From the NCBI RefSeq assembly GCF_028372415.1, contig NC_092876.1, positions 56,659,256-56,723,255 of the forward strand: DNA of 64,000 bases, read 5' to 3'. Source of the stretch: Notamacropus eugenii (lineage: Eukaryota; Chordata; Mammalia; Diprotodontia; Macropodidae). The notes beneath the pieces are model-generated. The model was not told where the DNA came from. It worked only from the letters and a program-made list of their open reading frames with translations, and did no database searches. The translations under genes were made by a program, and so were the position numbers. Below are positions 1-12,200 of this stretch, one piece after another. How positions within the stretch are numbered: position 1 is the first letter of the stretch; the number at the start of each line of letters is the position of its first letter.

Positions 1-237
1 ACCAAATGCTAAAAAAATTGTCTCAGCATGTAATTAGGGAAAAATACTATTTTAAAAATTAAAATAAAATTATATTCCTTTGGGCAGAGCATCTACAAGT
101 AAGGATATGATTCCCTATGTGGAGAGGAAGAGGGAGGGAGGGAAAAGGAGGGAGCTGTTGCCCAACTAGAAGTGGCCAGTTGGTCCCCAATGGGGCAGTT
201 ACTAGCTCTCACAGTCCTTGCTCTCAAAAGAGGATCA

Positions 238-570
238 TGACATCAGGAATGAGATATGATTTGTAAATAAACTGGATTTAAGTGAGGCAAATGCACCAGC
301 TTCACTCTCTCCTCCAAAGCCATCTGGGTCCAGTGCCAAGATATAGATCAGGATGACTGGAAATGGCCCCGGAAGCAGTGGGAGACCTTGGCCTTTTTAA
401 GCTCTCCCCCAGGACTCAGTTTGTCTGAGGTAAGGCCTGTTCAGTGATTAAACGCTAGGTAAGATCTGAGACAAAAGATGGCCTAGTTTGCCTTCACAAA
501 AGAATCATTCTGGGAGGGGAAGACCTCAGAGTTTCTGGCCAGAACAGAAACAATCACTATTTACACTCAC
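238..570 (+). repeat. Retroposon-like interspersed repeat, copy 1
   Basis: Shares an ordered series of blocks with 59350-59700: CATCTGGGTCCAGTG, a CAGATAT-like block, GATGACTGGA, GATGCAGTGGGA-like, and GGGAGGGGAAGACC. I recognise the CATCTGGGTCCAGTG block as a common element in marsupial DNA but cannot give a firm family name. Confidence 0.6.
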
Positions 571-1189
571 TCAAAGCCATCAAAACCCAAACAGTGGGCA
601 GGTGAGGATTGGCCTTGGCCCTACTTCCTGGCCAATCAGTGAAAGCCAGAGTGATTTAGGTTTAAGGCACCTTCAAGTTTGAATCTGAATCCCAACGGGT
701 CTTACCAAAGCCTGGGTTTTCCAGAGCTCTATTTCAAGAATACTAAAGAATCAGGCGATGGGAAAAAGACAATGGATAAGACAGAGAAGGTGTGTAATTC
801 TCATCTTGCTTTCTTCTCTGCCAAGAATGATTTTTGCACCCAAATTAAGGAGATAACTCAACATGCCTTCAGTAAGTCAAGGGGCCCAGACACCCCACAT
901 CCTCTGGTCCTAAGTGAGACATGATAGTAGAGCCAGTGACACCCGAAAGCTCACAGCAGAGGCAGGTATTACAGGAATGTAAAAGGGCAATATCCCTATT
1001 TGCTTTTTTTTTCCAGTTTACTGACTTCTTTTGCTTTCATATGCTTTTACATACTTTATACATGTATATTATATATATATACACTTCATATACTTATAGA
1101 TACTTTACGTACTTTCTCTTCCAATATATCTTTTCTCCCATCTCTCCCAGAGGGCTAATCCATTAATCTACTTACCACACTATGCTAAA

Positions 1190-1690
1190 CACTAGAGTTC
1201 CCAAAAAAGACTTAAGACAAGCCCTGTCCTCAAGGAGCTCAGTCCAAAGGCCATAATAGGAACATTGGGTGCAAACAAGATAGAGACAGAATAATTGACT
1301 GAGAGAAAGCAAAGGCCTCCTGCATAAGGAAACCACAAATTAGAGATAAGGAGGATGGCAGGCATGGGGGGTGGTCAGTAAAAATGCCTAGAGGGAGGAG
1401 GGGGCCTGTATTGCTGAAGGAACATCAAGGAAGTCAGTGTCTCTGGATGAGGGAGAACCAAGGGGTTGGGGGAAGGAGGGAAGGAGGTGTTAAGACGGCA
1501 AGGGAAAAGGACACTAGTTATGAAAGGCTTTGAATGGCAGAGGATTCCACATTTGATCCCAGAGGTGACAGGGAGCCATTGGTGAGTATTATTAATTGGA
1601 GATGGGGTAGCCTCAGCCTCAGAGGTGATGGCATGGCCAGATCTGTACTCTATGAAGATTATTGTGACATCTGAATGGAGGAAGGACTGG
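1190..1690 (+). repeat. Old interspersed repeat remnant (unclassified)
   Basis: Contains phrases I recognise as repeated in mammalian genomes: CTGTCCTCAAGGAGCT near the start, then AAAGGCTTTGAATGGCAGAG, and ATCCCAGAGGTGACAGGGAG. Probably L2/L3-era; the class is not certain. Confidence 0.45.
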
Positions 1691-1869
1691 AGAGGTGGTC
1701 AACTTGCTAAAACAGAGGAAAAGAAAAGCTGTCACCTTCTTTCCACATATGGCATTGGGTGACGCTTTGTACATGAAAATGTTTGTGGACAGTTATCCTA
1801 ACAAAGAAAACAAAGCACAGAACAGATGTTGAGACATTAATTTTTCTGTTAATGACCTGGGGGTTTCTG

Positions 1870-2042
1870 GGGGAGCTAGATGACACAGAGAATAGAACTC
1901 TGACCCTGGAGTCAGGAGGACCTGAGTTCAAATCTGCCCTCAGACACTTGACACCTACTAGCTGTGTGACCTTGGGCAAGTCACTTAACCCCAATTGCCT
2001 TGCCTTCTCCCCTCCAAAAAAACCCCCAGTAGTCAAAAAGGA
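1870..2042 (+). repeat. Marsupial tRNA-derived SINE
   Basis: Starts GGGAGCTAGATGACACAGAG (tRNA-like head), followed by the B-box-like GAGTTCAAATCTG and GTGACCTTGGGCAAGTCACT, and ends in an A/C-rich tail. The tail lacks the RTE-like 3' part seen at 57125 and 62338. Confidence 0.8.
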
Positions 2043-2444
2043 ATCGCAACTCGATTCCAGGATGATCAGTCTTCATGTCCTGTACATGAATGAGGTCAGA
2101 TCATAGCTGTGTTCAATCCTAGGGAACAACCAGGGGGGTAAAAAGCCTTGGGTCCCAGTCACATAAGGATCAGTGAAAAAGAAGTAGGAATGTGTAGGGT
2201 GTAGTCTACAAGAAGAGAGGGAGGAGGCCACAGCCCACAGAGCAGTCCTCAGCTATAGGCTCTCTTTGGTCCCAGAGAAGAAAAACCAGGTAAAGAGAGG
2301 CAGATTTAAGTCTGATGCCAAGAAAAACTTCCAAACAGCAAAAGCCAAGGCAGAAGAGGAACTTGCTTCCCCTTTGCAACCAGCTGGGTTCTACTGTAGC
2401 TGCTCTTGCCCCTTTGAATCAAAATTCTGGGATCTGCTGGCAAT

Positions 2445-2466
2445 GGAGGGGGGGGGTGGGGTGGGG
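2445..2466 (+). other. G-run cluster (G-quadruplex candidate)
   Basis: G2-A-G9-T-G4-T-G4 within 22 nt. It could form a G-quadruplex on the plus strand; the complementary C-runs would be on the RCC2 strand, downstream of the gene. Confidence 0.5.
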
Positions 2467-2773
2467 TGTCAGAGCAATGCCTCTTTCACTCATTTTTCTT
2501 CCCGAAGGCCACTCAGTGAGCAGCATGGCATCCTTCAACACTGGACTGAGACGTCAAAATCCAGGGTCCGTGACCTGACTGTGTCACCAACACTGAGCCT
2601 GCAAACCAAATATATAAGTGCTCCAGGTGGTGACTTTCTGCAGTCCCTCCCTACTGCCGTATTATATCCCGAGGTATCTCCCAGTTCTGACATTCTGTGC
2701 TCTAAGGGACCTCCCACATCAGACACTGTTTTAAGATCTCTAACAGCCTATATCACACAGCTCTAATAGTCTA

Positions 2774-2955
2774 CAGGGGTGGGGAACCTATGGCCTTGTA
2801 GGTCCTTGAGTGCAGTCTTTTCCCAGTCCAAGTTTTACGAACAAAGCCTCTTATTAAGGGTAATTGTTCTATGAACTTTGGATTCAGCCAAAGGGCCAAA
2901 CTTGAGGACCTAGAGGGTTACCTGTGGCCTCCAGGCTGCAGATTCCCCACCCCTA
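2774..2955. mobile_element. hAT-type non-autonomous element (CAGGGGTGGGGAACC TIR)
   Basis: Left end CAGGGGTGGGGAACC, right end GATTCCCCACCCCTA, 182 bp, no coding capacity. The last base and two internal positions differ from the TIR, and I see no convincing target-site duplication. Confidence 0.75.
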
Positions 2956-3503
2956 TTCTAGGCCTACAGAAGAATGGAATTTTCTTAAGGGTTACTTTAT
3001 CCTTTAAGGAATTTGCACATGACATTTTACACATTCCAAGAGGCTTAAGTGTGCAGAAAAGTAAGTGGCCCTCTGGATGACCTCCAGGTGACTTGAGCAT
3101 CGCAGCCTTCCACCTGGTCCCGGCTCCAACCCCACCTCTCCCCACCCTACCTAGTGCTTAGCATTTCCAGGAATCTCTAAGCCCAGGGAGACAATCTGTC
3201 TTTGCCACTGAGGTGACCTCCACCTCTTAGGTGCACAGGGGCCGAGTCAGGGAACCCAGATAAGATGAAGATTCCCTCCCAGATCTGACTGTGGTCTTCA
3301 GCTTTGTGGGTATTGTGGCCCTCTTTGGGAGTGTGATGAAGTTTAAAGACTGCCCAGAATGTCTGTGAATGCATATAATGCCTGGAATTCTAAAGGAAAC
3401 CAGTGATATTGGAATAACACAGACTGCAGGTTAAGAGCTCCTGCCCTCACTGGCCTGATGAATGACAAAGCAAAGAGCCAGAAAGGAGTAAACAGTGATG
3501 TCA

Positions 3504-3509
3504 TTTATT
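3504..3509 (-). terminator. Polyadenylation signal AATAAA (distal, favoured)
   Basis: TTTATT on the plus strand is AATAAA on the gene strand. It is followed within 15-45 nt by a T-rich, GT-containing stretch on the gene strand (ACTGTTTACTCCTTTCTGGC), a plausible downstream element. It marks the edge between repeat-poor UTR and repeat-rich flank. Confidence 0.5.
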
Positions 3510-3771
3510 TAAAACATTTACTCCAAGAAATACATATATATAAAAAGACAAATTCCAGAACTAAGCAAGGAGGCTTCTCTTGCCCACCCCAACCCTACCC
3601 CAGTCCGCCCCTCTGCATTCAAGGCCTCCTGGCAGCAGGCTTAGTTGAGGGAGGGAAAGGGGAGGGGACATCCACTTGGAAACATGATTGGTGATGCTCT
3701 CCGGTCACTTTTCATCCCTCTCCACAAAGTCCTGAGACCCAGGAAAACAAAAGGTGTGCAGGACATTTTGG

Positions 3772-3777
3772 TTTATT
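3772..3777 (-). terminator. Alternative polyadenylation signal AATAAA
   Basis: A second gene-strand AATAAA, followed by a T-rich stretch (CCTTTTGTTTTCC). It would shorten the 3' UTR by about 270 nt. Confidence 0.35.
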
Positions 3778-5310
3778 CCCCCCCAAAACCCCTTGTTCTA
3801 AAAGAATTTTTTTTTTTTTTTTTTGCTAATCAGGAAATTCTCATTCCAAAATACAGAAATGAAAGGGAGTGGAGAAACACTCAAAAAGGTCTCGTTATGC
3901 CCCTCCCCCCACCTATTTTCTGGCTTCAGTCCCTTTGGTATCATGGGTATCATGACCAGAAATGTGTAGATTTACTTTGTATTTTCTCTCCTGGCAGATT
4001 CAAACATTGCTACCCCCCATCCCCATCCCCAATTATCCATCTGCTGAGGATCTTTTAATCAGTAACCATTATGAGTTTCTGCTGAATGAATGTCCCTTCC
4101 TCCCCACCCTACCCCATGCCCCTAAGTCCAAGTGAGTTCCCCCAAAATCCAACCTTGCTTTTTCAAAATCAGAACCCCTTGGTGAACATGTGACAAAGAA
4201 GCAAGGTTCATCCCACCCAGATAAGACTTGTATTGGGGTCCCACATGTATGACCCATGACCAAGGTCAGGAGCACATCCTGGGAATGAGGTTCTTAAGAT
4301 GGCAGAATTTATCAGAAGTACTCCAGCCCCAGGAAATCTACTCTGGTCGCCTTGTGTAACAAAAGCAGCTCGGGGGATGCATTCATAAAGCCGGCTCTTA
4401 TTCAGGAAAAAAGATCTTTCTACAGCATGTTTCTATGCTATTATGGGGTTCCCATGGGCCACTTATCCCTCTTAGGAAGGCCAAACTTTTCACCCAACAA
4501 AGGGAGAGATCGTTTTACAGGATGCCCAGACAAGGTGGCAAAGGGAAAAACAAGACAAATGGATGAAGATACATTTTTGGCATTTTTAACATTTTAAGAG
4601 CATCTACAACTGGTAACAAAAGCACAGAAAAGACCCCTGGACAATTTGCTTTCCCAATGTTATGAACTCTGCCTCTATCTCTGCCCACTTCAGCACACTG
4701 GACAGAACCTCCCTCACACACCTGTACTCAGCCCTCAGCTCAGCTGCCTCTGACTTCTGAGCTGGAGGAAGACTTTCTACTTCACTTGGGTGGAACTGGA
4801 ACAGGGGTCTATAGAAAGGCACCACTTTTTTTTTCCCTCCCAACATGGGACGACAGGGGATGGCAAGAAAAGAAAACCTGAGGCCAGTAGGCAGGTAACA
4901 AGCAAACACTCCTGCTCTGACACGCTGGAAGGGTTTTCAGCCATTGGCACCATTTGGAGCTAAGCAAAATCTACCTCAGAGTGCCAGGTCCCAGGACTCA
5001 ATCTGGACAGTTCAGAAACAAACAAAAAAGAACAGTGCACAGGAAATTCATGCCCAGATTCAACAACAAAGGCACAAAGGCTCGATCCATCACAAATCGA
5101 TTCCCTCTGCACCACCAACAGACCAATCTCTGAGAGTTAAATATTTGCAACCAGGCCTTAATCACCAAGGGATCCCATAAAGCTGAAACTTGAAAAGGGA
5201 AAGAAAAGCCTTCTGCCTCAGACGGACAGACAGACCATCCCTGCTTCCAAAGGACAGTTGATGCTCCACGGGAAATCTCTTGGGGGGCTAGGGGAGACTT
5301 TAAGTCTATC

Positions 5311-5316
5311 TTTATT
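5311..5316 (-). terminator. Proximal AATAAA in the RCC2 3' UTR
   Basis: A third gene-strand AATAAA about 805 nt after the stop codon, within GAATAAAGATAG. If used it would give a much shorter UTR. No strong downstream GT-rich element is evident. Confidence 0.25.
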
Positions 5317-6120
5317 CATTGGTTTTGATCAGAAATAAAGACATGGGACAAACAGACATACACAGAGCTTAAAGGGTCCCCTTTATAAAACTAAAAACAA
5401 CCACAAAGATGGGCCAAAGGAGAAGAGAGCTGGCTGAGGGGATGCATGGTCTAACCAGCTCCCTTTGACTCTCATAAGAGGCAGGAACAGAAGCTGGAAA
5501 AGGACAATACTGGAAACCTTTCAACATGAAGACCTTTGTTCCCAAGGACAAAACCCGACCTTGGATGACGTGTTTACTGAGTCACCATGATGTCTATGGA
5601 TGAGGAAACAATCCTCACCCACCAGAGATTCTTAGCCCCCATCTTCATCACACAAGAGGGAAGAAAGTGACTCTTGGAAAAATAAAAATAAAAAAATGAA
5701 ACAAAAATATGTATGTAAATGAACAAAAAGCAACACTTCCCCTCCCCTTCCCACCCAAGGCAAACCAACAAATTAAAAGAAACCCAAACCAAGGCTCAGA
5801 AGTGCCTGCCATTTTCATAGGAATGCTAACTCGTCAACTACGAGCAAATATTTTAATTAAACATTTGGGGTAGGGGGAAGGGAGAAAAGAGAGAAAGGGA
5901 GCGAGAAACGCTTTGGAAATCGTACAGTAAAAAGGTAGTAAACGTTGAATTTGCTTATAAAACGGAACCTCGGGAAGACTAACAAACGGGAGCTTCGGGT
6001 GACCTTTTCACTGCATAATCTCTTCTCATCCGCCTTCTTTGTGTGTCCCAGTGCACATTGGAAATGTGGGCTGCTTGGAGGGGCCTGGAGAGCCCGCTGG
6101 CAGCCTTGCTGCCCCCGGCA

Positions 6121-6228
6121 TCAGGAGAGGGTGCGGGGATTATACTCAGGGAGTTTTTTTAGCTTTTCTTTTTCAGTCTCACTCTCGTCCCTCGCGATCA
6201 CCAAGGAGTGTGAGTAGCCCATGGCAAC
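6121..6228 (-). CDS. RCC2: RCC2 coding exon 12 (residues 510-544, stop)
   Basis: The acceptor CCCCCAG is at 6229-6235. The exon encodes [30 protein letters not shown] and PRTLS, then TGA at 6123-6121. [11 protein letters not shown] is the final RCC1-type strand; the Glu/Lys-rich tail follows it. The human protein as remembered ends at RTL, so the terminal Ser codon is an addition before the stop. Confidence 0.96.
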   Translation of the reverse strand, partial: VAMGYSHSLVIARDESETEKEKLKKLPEYNPRTLS

Positions 6229-9200
6229 CTGGGGGAAGGAATGAGATCAACATGAGCACAGAATGCTGACACCACCAAGGTCGGCAGGTCTTTAGTCTCC
6301 CCTGGGAGGGGGTTTAAAAACTGGAGCTGTGTCTCAGGTTTGTCCAGATTATGGATGAGTACAGACAGATATCACACAAGGGAAAATAAATATTTCTTGT
6401 TTCTTCAGGTGTTTTGTAAATTACAGAGCCCATGAGTCAGAGGAGCTCCACACTTAATTAAAGAGACAGTGAATCTGGAATTCCTAAGACTTGGGTTTAC
6501 ATCCCCTGCTCTGCCTCCGGCCTTGAGCCAAGTCTTCTGGCCCTGAATGTCTTTACCCTTAAAATGCAGAGGGCTGGAATACATGTTAGATGTAGAGCTG
6601 AAAAGGGCATCAGAGGGCATCTAATCTAAGACAAGGAAACTAAAGCCCAGGTAGGCACCAGATAGCTGAACTGCAATGTGCTCCAATTCCATCTCAGTAC
6701 TGTTCTCCTATAATAACACTGCTTCCCATGATCACCTCAAGGTCCCTTTCCCCTTTTCTGTATTTGTGATCCAAAGGCCAACCCTAGCTAAAACCCTAGG
6801 CAAAAATCTGCTTCCAAGGATATAATCACATTAGATAAGGCTTCCTGCTTTACAATGCAAATTTGCTTATTCTCCAAACAAACCGGTGAAGTAGGCGGCC
6901 CACTAGGGTCATTGCAGGTCGTAGGTTAGTGGCTTTGCAGATGGAAGAGACCTCAGAGGCCAGCTAGTCTGACCTCTTGCCCACCCCCTCACCCCCAAAA
7001 GTGAGGACACCAAGGTGAGTCATTTGTACGCTGGAGGTTATTGTTACAGGTGGAAGTTGATTCTTGATCTTGACCTCAAGTACAGCAGCCCTTCCACTGT
7101 ATCATCATTCATTTTTATGGATGTCAAACTGAATCTCGGGGAGGTTAAGAGACTTGCTGAATTAGAATCCCAGTCACTGCCCACTGCCTGGGTGACCTTG
7201 GGGAAGGGCCTGACCTATCTGAACATTTCCTCATCTCTAAAATGGAGGAAGGTAAATTAGATGCCCTCTAAGGGATCTTTCCAGCTTGAAATGATCACCC
7301 TAACTACTTTAAGCATCAGAGCTAAGACTTAATTAATACATAGGTTTTCTGTCTTTCCAAGTCCAATTCCTAACAATGCTTGAAGGCAGCAGTGATGTGA
7401 GATCAAATCCTGGCTCCACTCCTTACTTTCTGGCATTTCAATCTATAGACCAGTTTCCTTATCTGTAAAATGTGGGAGAGGTATGCTAGATGATCTCTAG
7501 GTCCCTCTGCTTTCTCCTCTTAAATCTATGATCCTGTGAAAAGAACAGGAGTGAACAGGAACTGAACCCCAGAGACCTAGGGTACTTTTTGATAATAATA
7601 ATATAATCATATATAAAACTTATTTCTGTTAATGAAACCAGTTGATGAGCAAATCTACTAACTACTGGTGTAAAAAGGTGCAAGAAACTGTTAGTGTGAC
7701 TTTAGCAAGTCACTTAGTCTATTACTTCCATCTGTAAACCGAAGGGATTCGGCTACTTGGGTCAGCTCTTAAACCAGCTGTGTTGGACCATGGAAAGAGC
7801 ACTGAACACAGGGTCACAAAACCCAAGTTTGAATCCAGGCTGTGCTATTTGCTACCTTGGAGACTCAGGACAAATAATCTCCCTGTGCCTTGGCTTCTTA
7901 ATTTGTAAAATAAAAGGGTTGGACTAGATTTCAGGTCCTTCCAGATCTCCAGTTATGATCCATGTGAGACATGTAGGGAACAATCTGAGTTCACTTGGAA
8001 TATACCCCACCCCCAAAACTCAGAAACTTTCTCATAAGAATTGACTTCCAGCATCCACCCCCTGCTAATCTCAAACCTCACCAGGTGGCCAAAGAAGGAA
8101 ACCACAGATGGAGGGAGAGAATGAATGCTTCCAGGCACCTTCCTCGGTCTGCTCGGATGGAGCAGGGACACAATGATCCGCCCCTCCCCTTGTGTTCGTG
8201 CCCAACAACTCTCAGATCAAGTTCTCCCTGTTCCAGTGGGGGCTCATTTGCATCCAGCTCTGCCAGGCTGGTTAATGTCAAAGCCCGAGGATGGGCCATC
8301 CCCATCTGCCCCACGCTTCCGCTTCCTTCGTTCCACTGAGTGCCTGCGCTAATGGTGCACACATTCAAGCTGGGCCCTGTGTGACAGAGGAGGGAGGCAC
8401 AGGGACAAAGGCTTTCTTCCAATTGAAGCAGAAAACAAATGCTATTTCAGGGAGGCCCCTAACCTCCTGCTCACATGGGATGATACTTCTTCTTCCCACT
8501 GGGGCTCAAGCAAAAACCAATTACTAAGATGTGTGGGATCAGGAAATCTCAATCCTGGTCATGGAGATATTATAGTAAATTCGTAGGATCATCAACAATT
8601 TAGAGCTAGTAAGGACCTCCAGCTCCTTTAGGAAGGTAAAAAACGAGACCAGGACTGTCAGAGTGACTGAGGACCATAGGTGGAGAGCTAGAAGGGAACT
8701 CAGAGGGCTTTTTGGACAACCACCCCTAAATGTTAGGAAGTGACTGAAGTGAAATGACTCGTCACACAGCAAGTATCTTAAGATGGGGTTTGAATGTAGT
8801 TCTCCCTGATTTCTAATCCACTGCCCAATTCATGCTCTAAAACGACGAATGCGGGATATAGAAGCTCTGGAGGTCTTTCAGAGAACACCTGTGAAAGACC
8901 TCCAGAGCTTCTATATCCCCCACTACTTCAACTCTGGTGCTGGTGTGTATGCTCCGCCATGACCCGTCCTCTCAGGAGGTCAACAAGAAGCACAGGAGAG
9001 GGGAGAGCTAGATGAGAAGCTCAGACTGCTAGAAGCAGCAAAGACAACAAGGACATGGCGCCTGACCTCTGTGACCCTTCCTCAGTTGCTCTACTCACCT
9101 GCTCAGTGTAAATGCCATCCAGGGTTTTCACTTCTTGGGCTGCGGTGGAAGACTTGGGCTTGTGATCGCCATAGCCCTGGAGAAGCAAACAGCACAAGGG

Positions 9201-12200
9201 AGAGAATCTGTGAACGTGGGGATCTCGGGGGCAAGCCTCAACAAGGCTGCCCTTGCCACAACTCCCGGAGGGCCCATCTGCTGCCAGAGGCAGCCTCAGA
9301 TACATGCATGAAGAACAGCTAGGAAGACCAGGAAGTCCAGGAGTTCTCCTTAGCACACCCACCTAACCCTCTTTGTGGAAAGGTATGGAGGTACAGGAGA
9401 GAGAATTCTGGGTTCTAGCTCTGCCTCTGGCACATCACTTGAACCCCTTGAGGCTCCCTCCCCTTGGTCTCATCTGTCAAAGGAAGATACAATCCTGCTA
9501 CAATTAGCCTTCAAAGGCTGTTGTGGGGCAAGTGTTCTGTAAGCCCTTCAGTGTGAGCGTCTTGATCTAATATTCTGATAACTCTTATTTTCAACACAAA
9601 CGTGACTCAGACAAGGTATCCCCAGGCTTCACCAACATGATGGCCAAAGGGTGACGTAGAAAAGGTGAACAACTCCAGTTTTGGAGATAGGTCAAGGAAT
9701 TATTGAAATGTGGGCAAGTTACTTCTGATAATGCCCAAAACCAAGCAGCCAGGCAACCCAAGAGTGTAGGCTAAAACCCATGCCTAACCACCTCCCAGGC
9801 CAAGTCCATATCCTACCATAACAAGACAATCAGGGGTGAATTTTTAAATTTGAAAAATTCTAGGATGTCAAAATGACTTAAACACTTGAGTTTGGGGGGG
9901 TCCTATAGATAGAGGTTAAATAACGACAATTGACAGCCTTTTGCCCCATAATACTTAGAAAAGTGAGTCCAATATGTAACTTATGGCCCTGAACCAAAGT
10001 ATCTGGGTTTACAGGAACCAGGTGTTCAAGCTTGGGGGTGTCTCACAAATTACTGACTCATCCCTCTATCACAGCCCCCATCCCAGAGTTAACCCTGCAG
10101 ACATCAGGATTTACCATACATTCAAGTTTATACAGAAAAAGTCAAAGGACCATCGGCTAACATGCAAGCACACAAGTCTAAGGATACAATGGAAATAGGA
10201 GTCATAATTTATGTGACCAGACCCAAAACGCCAAAAGAAAGAGTCATGGACACTCCCTTTTCTTCAGTCCTTTTGAACATCAACTCCAGGGTTGCAAACG
10301 TTTGTCCCATTCCCCCTGCACCTTGGTCCCCCCCCACCTCCCCCATATTAAGTACCACCTTCCAGGGGCTATAGGTTCTCAGGCTTTTTAAGCGTATCCT
10401 GCCTGGTTTTGGTAACTACCTCAGCCCATTCCCAGCACACACCTCAATTCTAACATTTACAAACGTGCCCAAAGGTGATTCACCAAGAGTAACACTATCA
10501 GTCTTCATGGATATACTCTCTCTTCAAAGAATTCATAAGAACTTATGTCGAATCTTGTACTCACTGAGAACTCTCAACCCTAATCTTTTCCTTCTGGTCC
10601 CCATATTATTGTCTAATAGCTAATTCACTTCGGGTTTCCCAGTTCCAGCCTAGCCCCAGAGCCCGAGAGGCTGAGAGCCTGAAGTCCATAAAGGCAGGAG
10701 CTTTGTCATTCAATCTCTGCATCTCTCCCCAGGGTCTAGAGCACTGTTTCACAAGAAAAGAGCTACATATAAGGCTGCATTCACTCTTCTGAACTAAGAG
10801 GCTCATTTAACCTGCAGAAGTCAGAACGTGATCAGCATTGAAAGGGCACATACAATTCAAACGAAACTATAATGTGTATGCAGGGATTCGTGCCTGGCCT
10901 GGAGACACAGAAATGAACAGGGAGAGAATGAGGTCTCTGCCCCTGAAAGAGATGCTACAATTTAATGGAATACATACAGACAAGTGCGGGCAACAGAGAG
11001 CTTCTGGAGAAACTGGAATAGAGAATGAGAGACATCCAAGGCCAAGATCACAGTTAACCACAACCACAGAGAAGCACAGGTGCTAACAGCCAGAAAAGTT
11101 CTTATGATGAGATCAAAGAGCTAGACAGAAGGAAAGAAAACAAGGCTTACTAAGGACGTGCTATGTGCCAAGCACTGTGTTAAGCACTTCACAGCTATCC
11201 TGGGAGGGAGGGGTGACTGTTATACCCATTTTACTGATGAAGAACTGAGGTTAACAAAGGATAAATGGCTTGCCCAAGGTCACATCTAGAAACTGTCTGA
11301 GGCTAGATTTGAACTCAGGTCTTGACTCCAGGTCCACCCAGTTACCTTTATAAATCTTTACAGAAACCAGAGCCAAGCCCTAAACTGAACAGAAAACTGA
11401 AGTTCAAGCAAATTAAGTGATTTGCCAACACAGACAGTGAATATCAGGTGAGATCAGAGATGAGAATCACAGAATATCTGCATGAAAGTGTACAGACAGG
11501 AGGGGACAAAACAACATCAAGGAACAGTTAACAATCCAGCATAGCGAGAACATGGAGCATGTGCTGAGCCAGTGAGGGCAGAATGGGCTAGCAAAGCCAG
11601 AAGGAAGAGCCTGTAAGCCACTGTGAGAGAGGTGCAGAGGACACTTGGCCCTGGCCCAGAAAGAACCACTCATATGGCAAGAGATCACAGGATGACAGAT
11701 TACAAGTTAGATATCAGGATGGTTTGGTCACAGAGAGAGAAGGGCCAAGTCCAACCCCCTCATCTTATAGATGCTGTAACCAAGGCACAGAGAGGTTAAG
11801 TGGCATGCCTTAAATCACTGAGAGAGTCTGAGGCATGGGGAGGAGACCTGCCCTGTCCCAGTCCCAAGTCACCCAGACGGGGCAAAGGGAAGCTCCCTGG
11901 CCTCACATCCCGCGTTCATTCCAGCGCACTGTGAAAAGATCAGACGATAGGTGGGACATGATTTACCACTTACATATGTAGAAAGAAAATGCTGAAATAA
12001 GGGTGATATCAAAATGGCAAAGATGACCAAACAGGAAAATGGCAAACGACAGAGGGGCCATGTGGAAAACAATGAACCTTGGTCCAGCCATTCTGGTAAG
12101 CAACTTGAAACTATGCAGAAAGCTACCAGACTGTGCAACTATGACTGCACAATACTGCTACGAGGCCTATCCCTCAACCTACCTCTACAGGACAAAGGAA

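Larger units (their letters stand above)
1..3484. other. Downstream flank of RCC2: repeat-filled, no gene recognised
   Basis: Contains a retroposon-like repeat (238-570), an AT-rich (TA)n-like stretch near 1055-1110, an old interspersed repeat (about 1190-1690), a marsupial SINE (1870-2042), a G-run cluster (2445-2466), a CR1/L3-tail-like segment (about 2685-2735) and an hAT-type element (2774-2955). Open frames here are short and without recognisable similarity. Confidence 0.7.
3485..6120 (-). other. RCC2: RCC2 3' UTR (distal end inferred)
   Basis: From the TGA to a gene-strand AATAAA at 3509-3504 the sequence is nearly free of recognisable SINEs, LINEs or DNA transposons, whereas both sides are full of them; that contrast fits a conserved exonic UTR. 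At roughly 2.6 kb it is in the range expected for mammalian RCC2. On the transcript it includes an A-run (the T-run at about 3808-3824) and AU-rich stretches near 5690 and 5850. The exact end is inferred from the signal, not observed. Confidence 0.65.
6229..9098 (-). other. RCC2: RCC2 intron 11
   Basis: A 2870-bp intron. It holds several plus-oriented MIR/MIR3-like SINE remnants (about 6450-6630, 7170-7310, 7385-7545, 7776-7970), one reverse MIR remnant (about 8580-8840) and the perfect inverted repeat at 8853-8919. The stretch from 8000 to 8560 shows nothing recognisable. Confidence 0.8.

Noticed and set aside
631-640. CCAATCAG box as a promoter element
   Set aside because: It lies next to an interspersed repeat far downstream of RCC2, with no CpG island or first exon nearby.
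2266-2766. 166-codon plus-strand open frame
   Set aside because: It runs across a G-run and CR1-tail-like repeat units, has no recognisable domain and no coding-like conservation that I can see.
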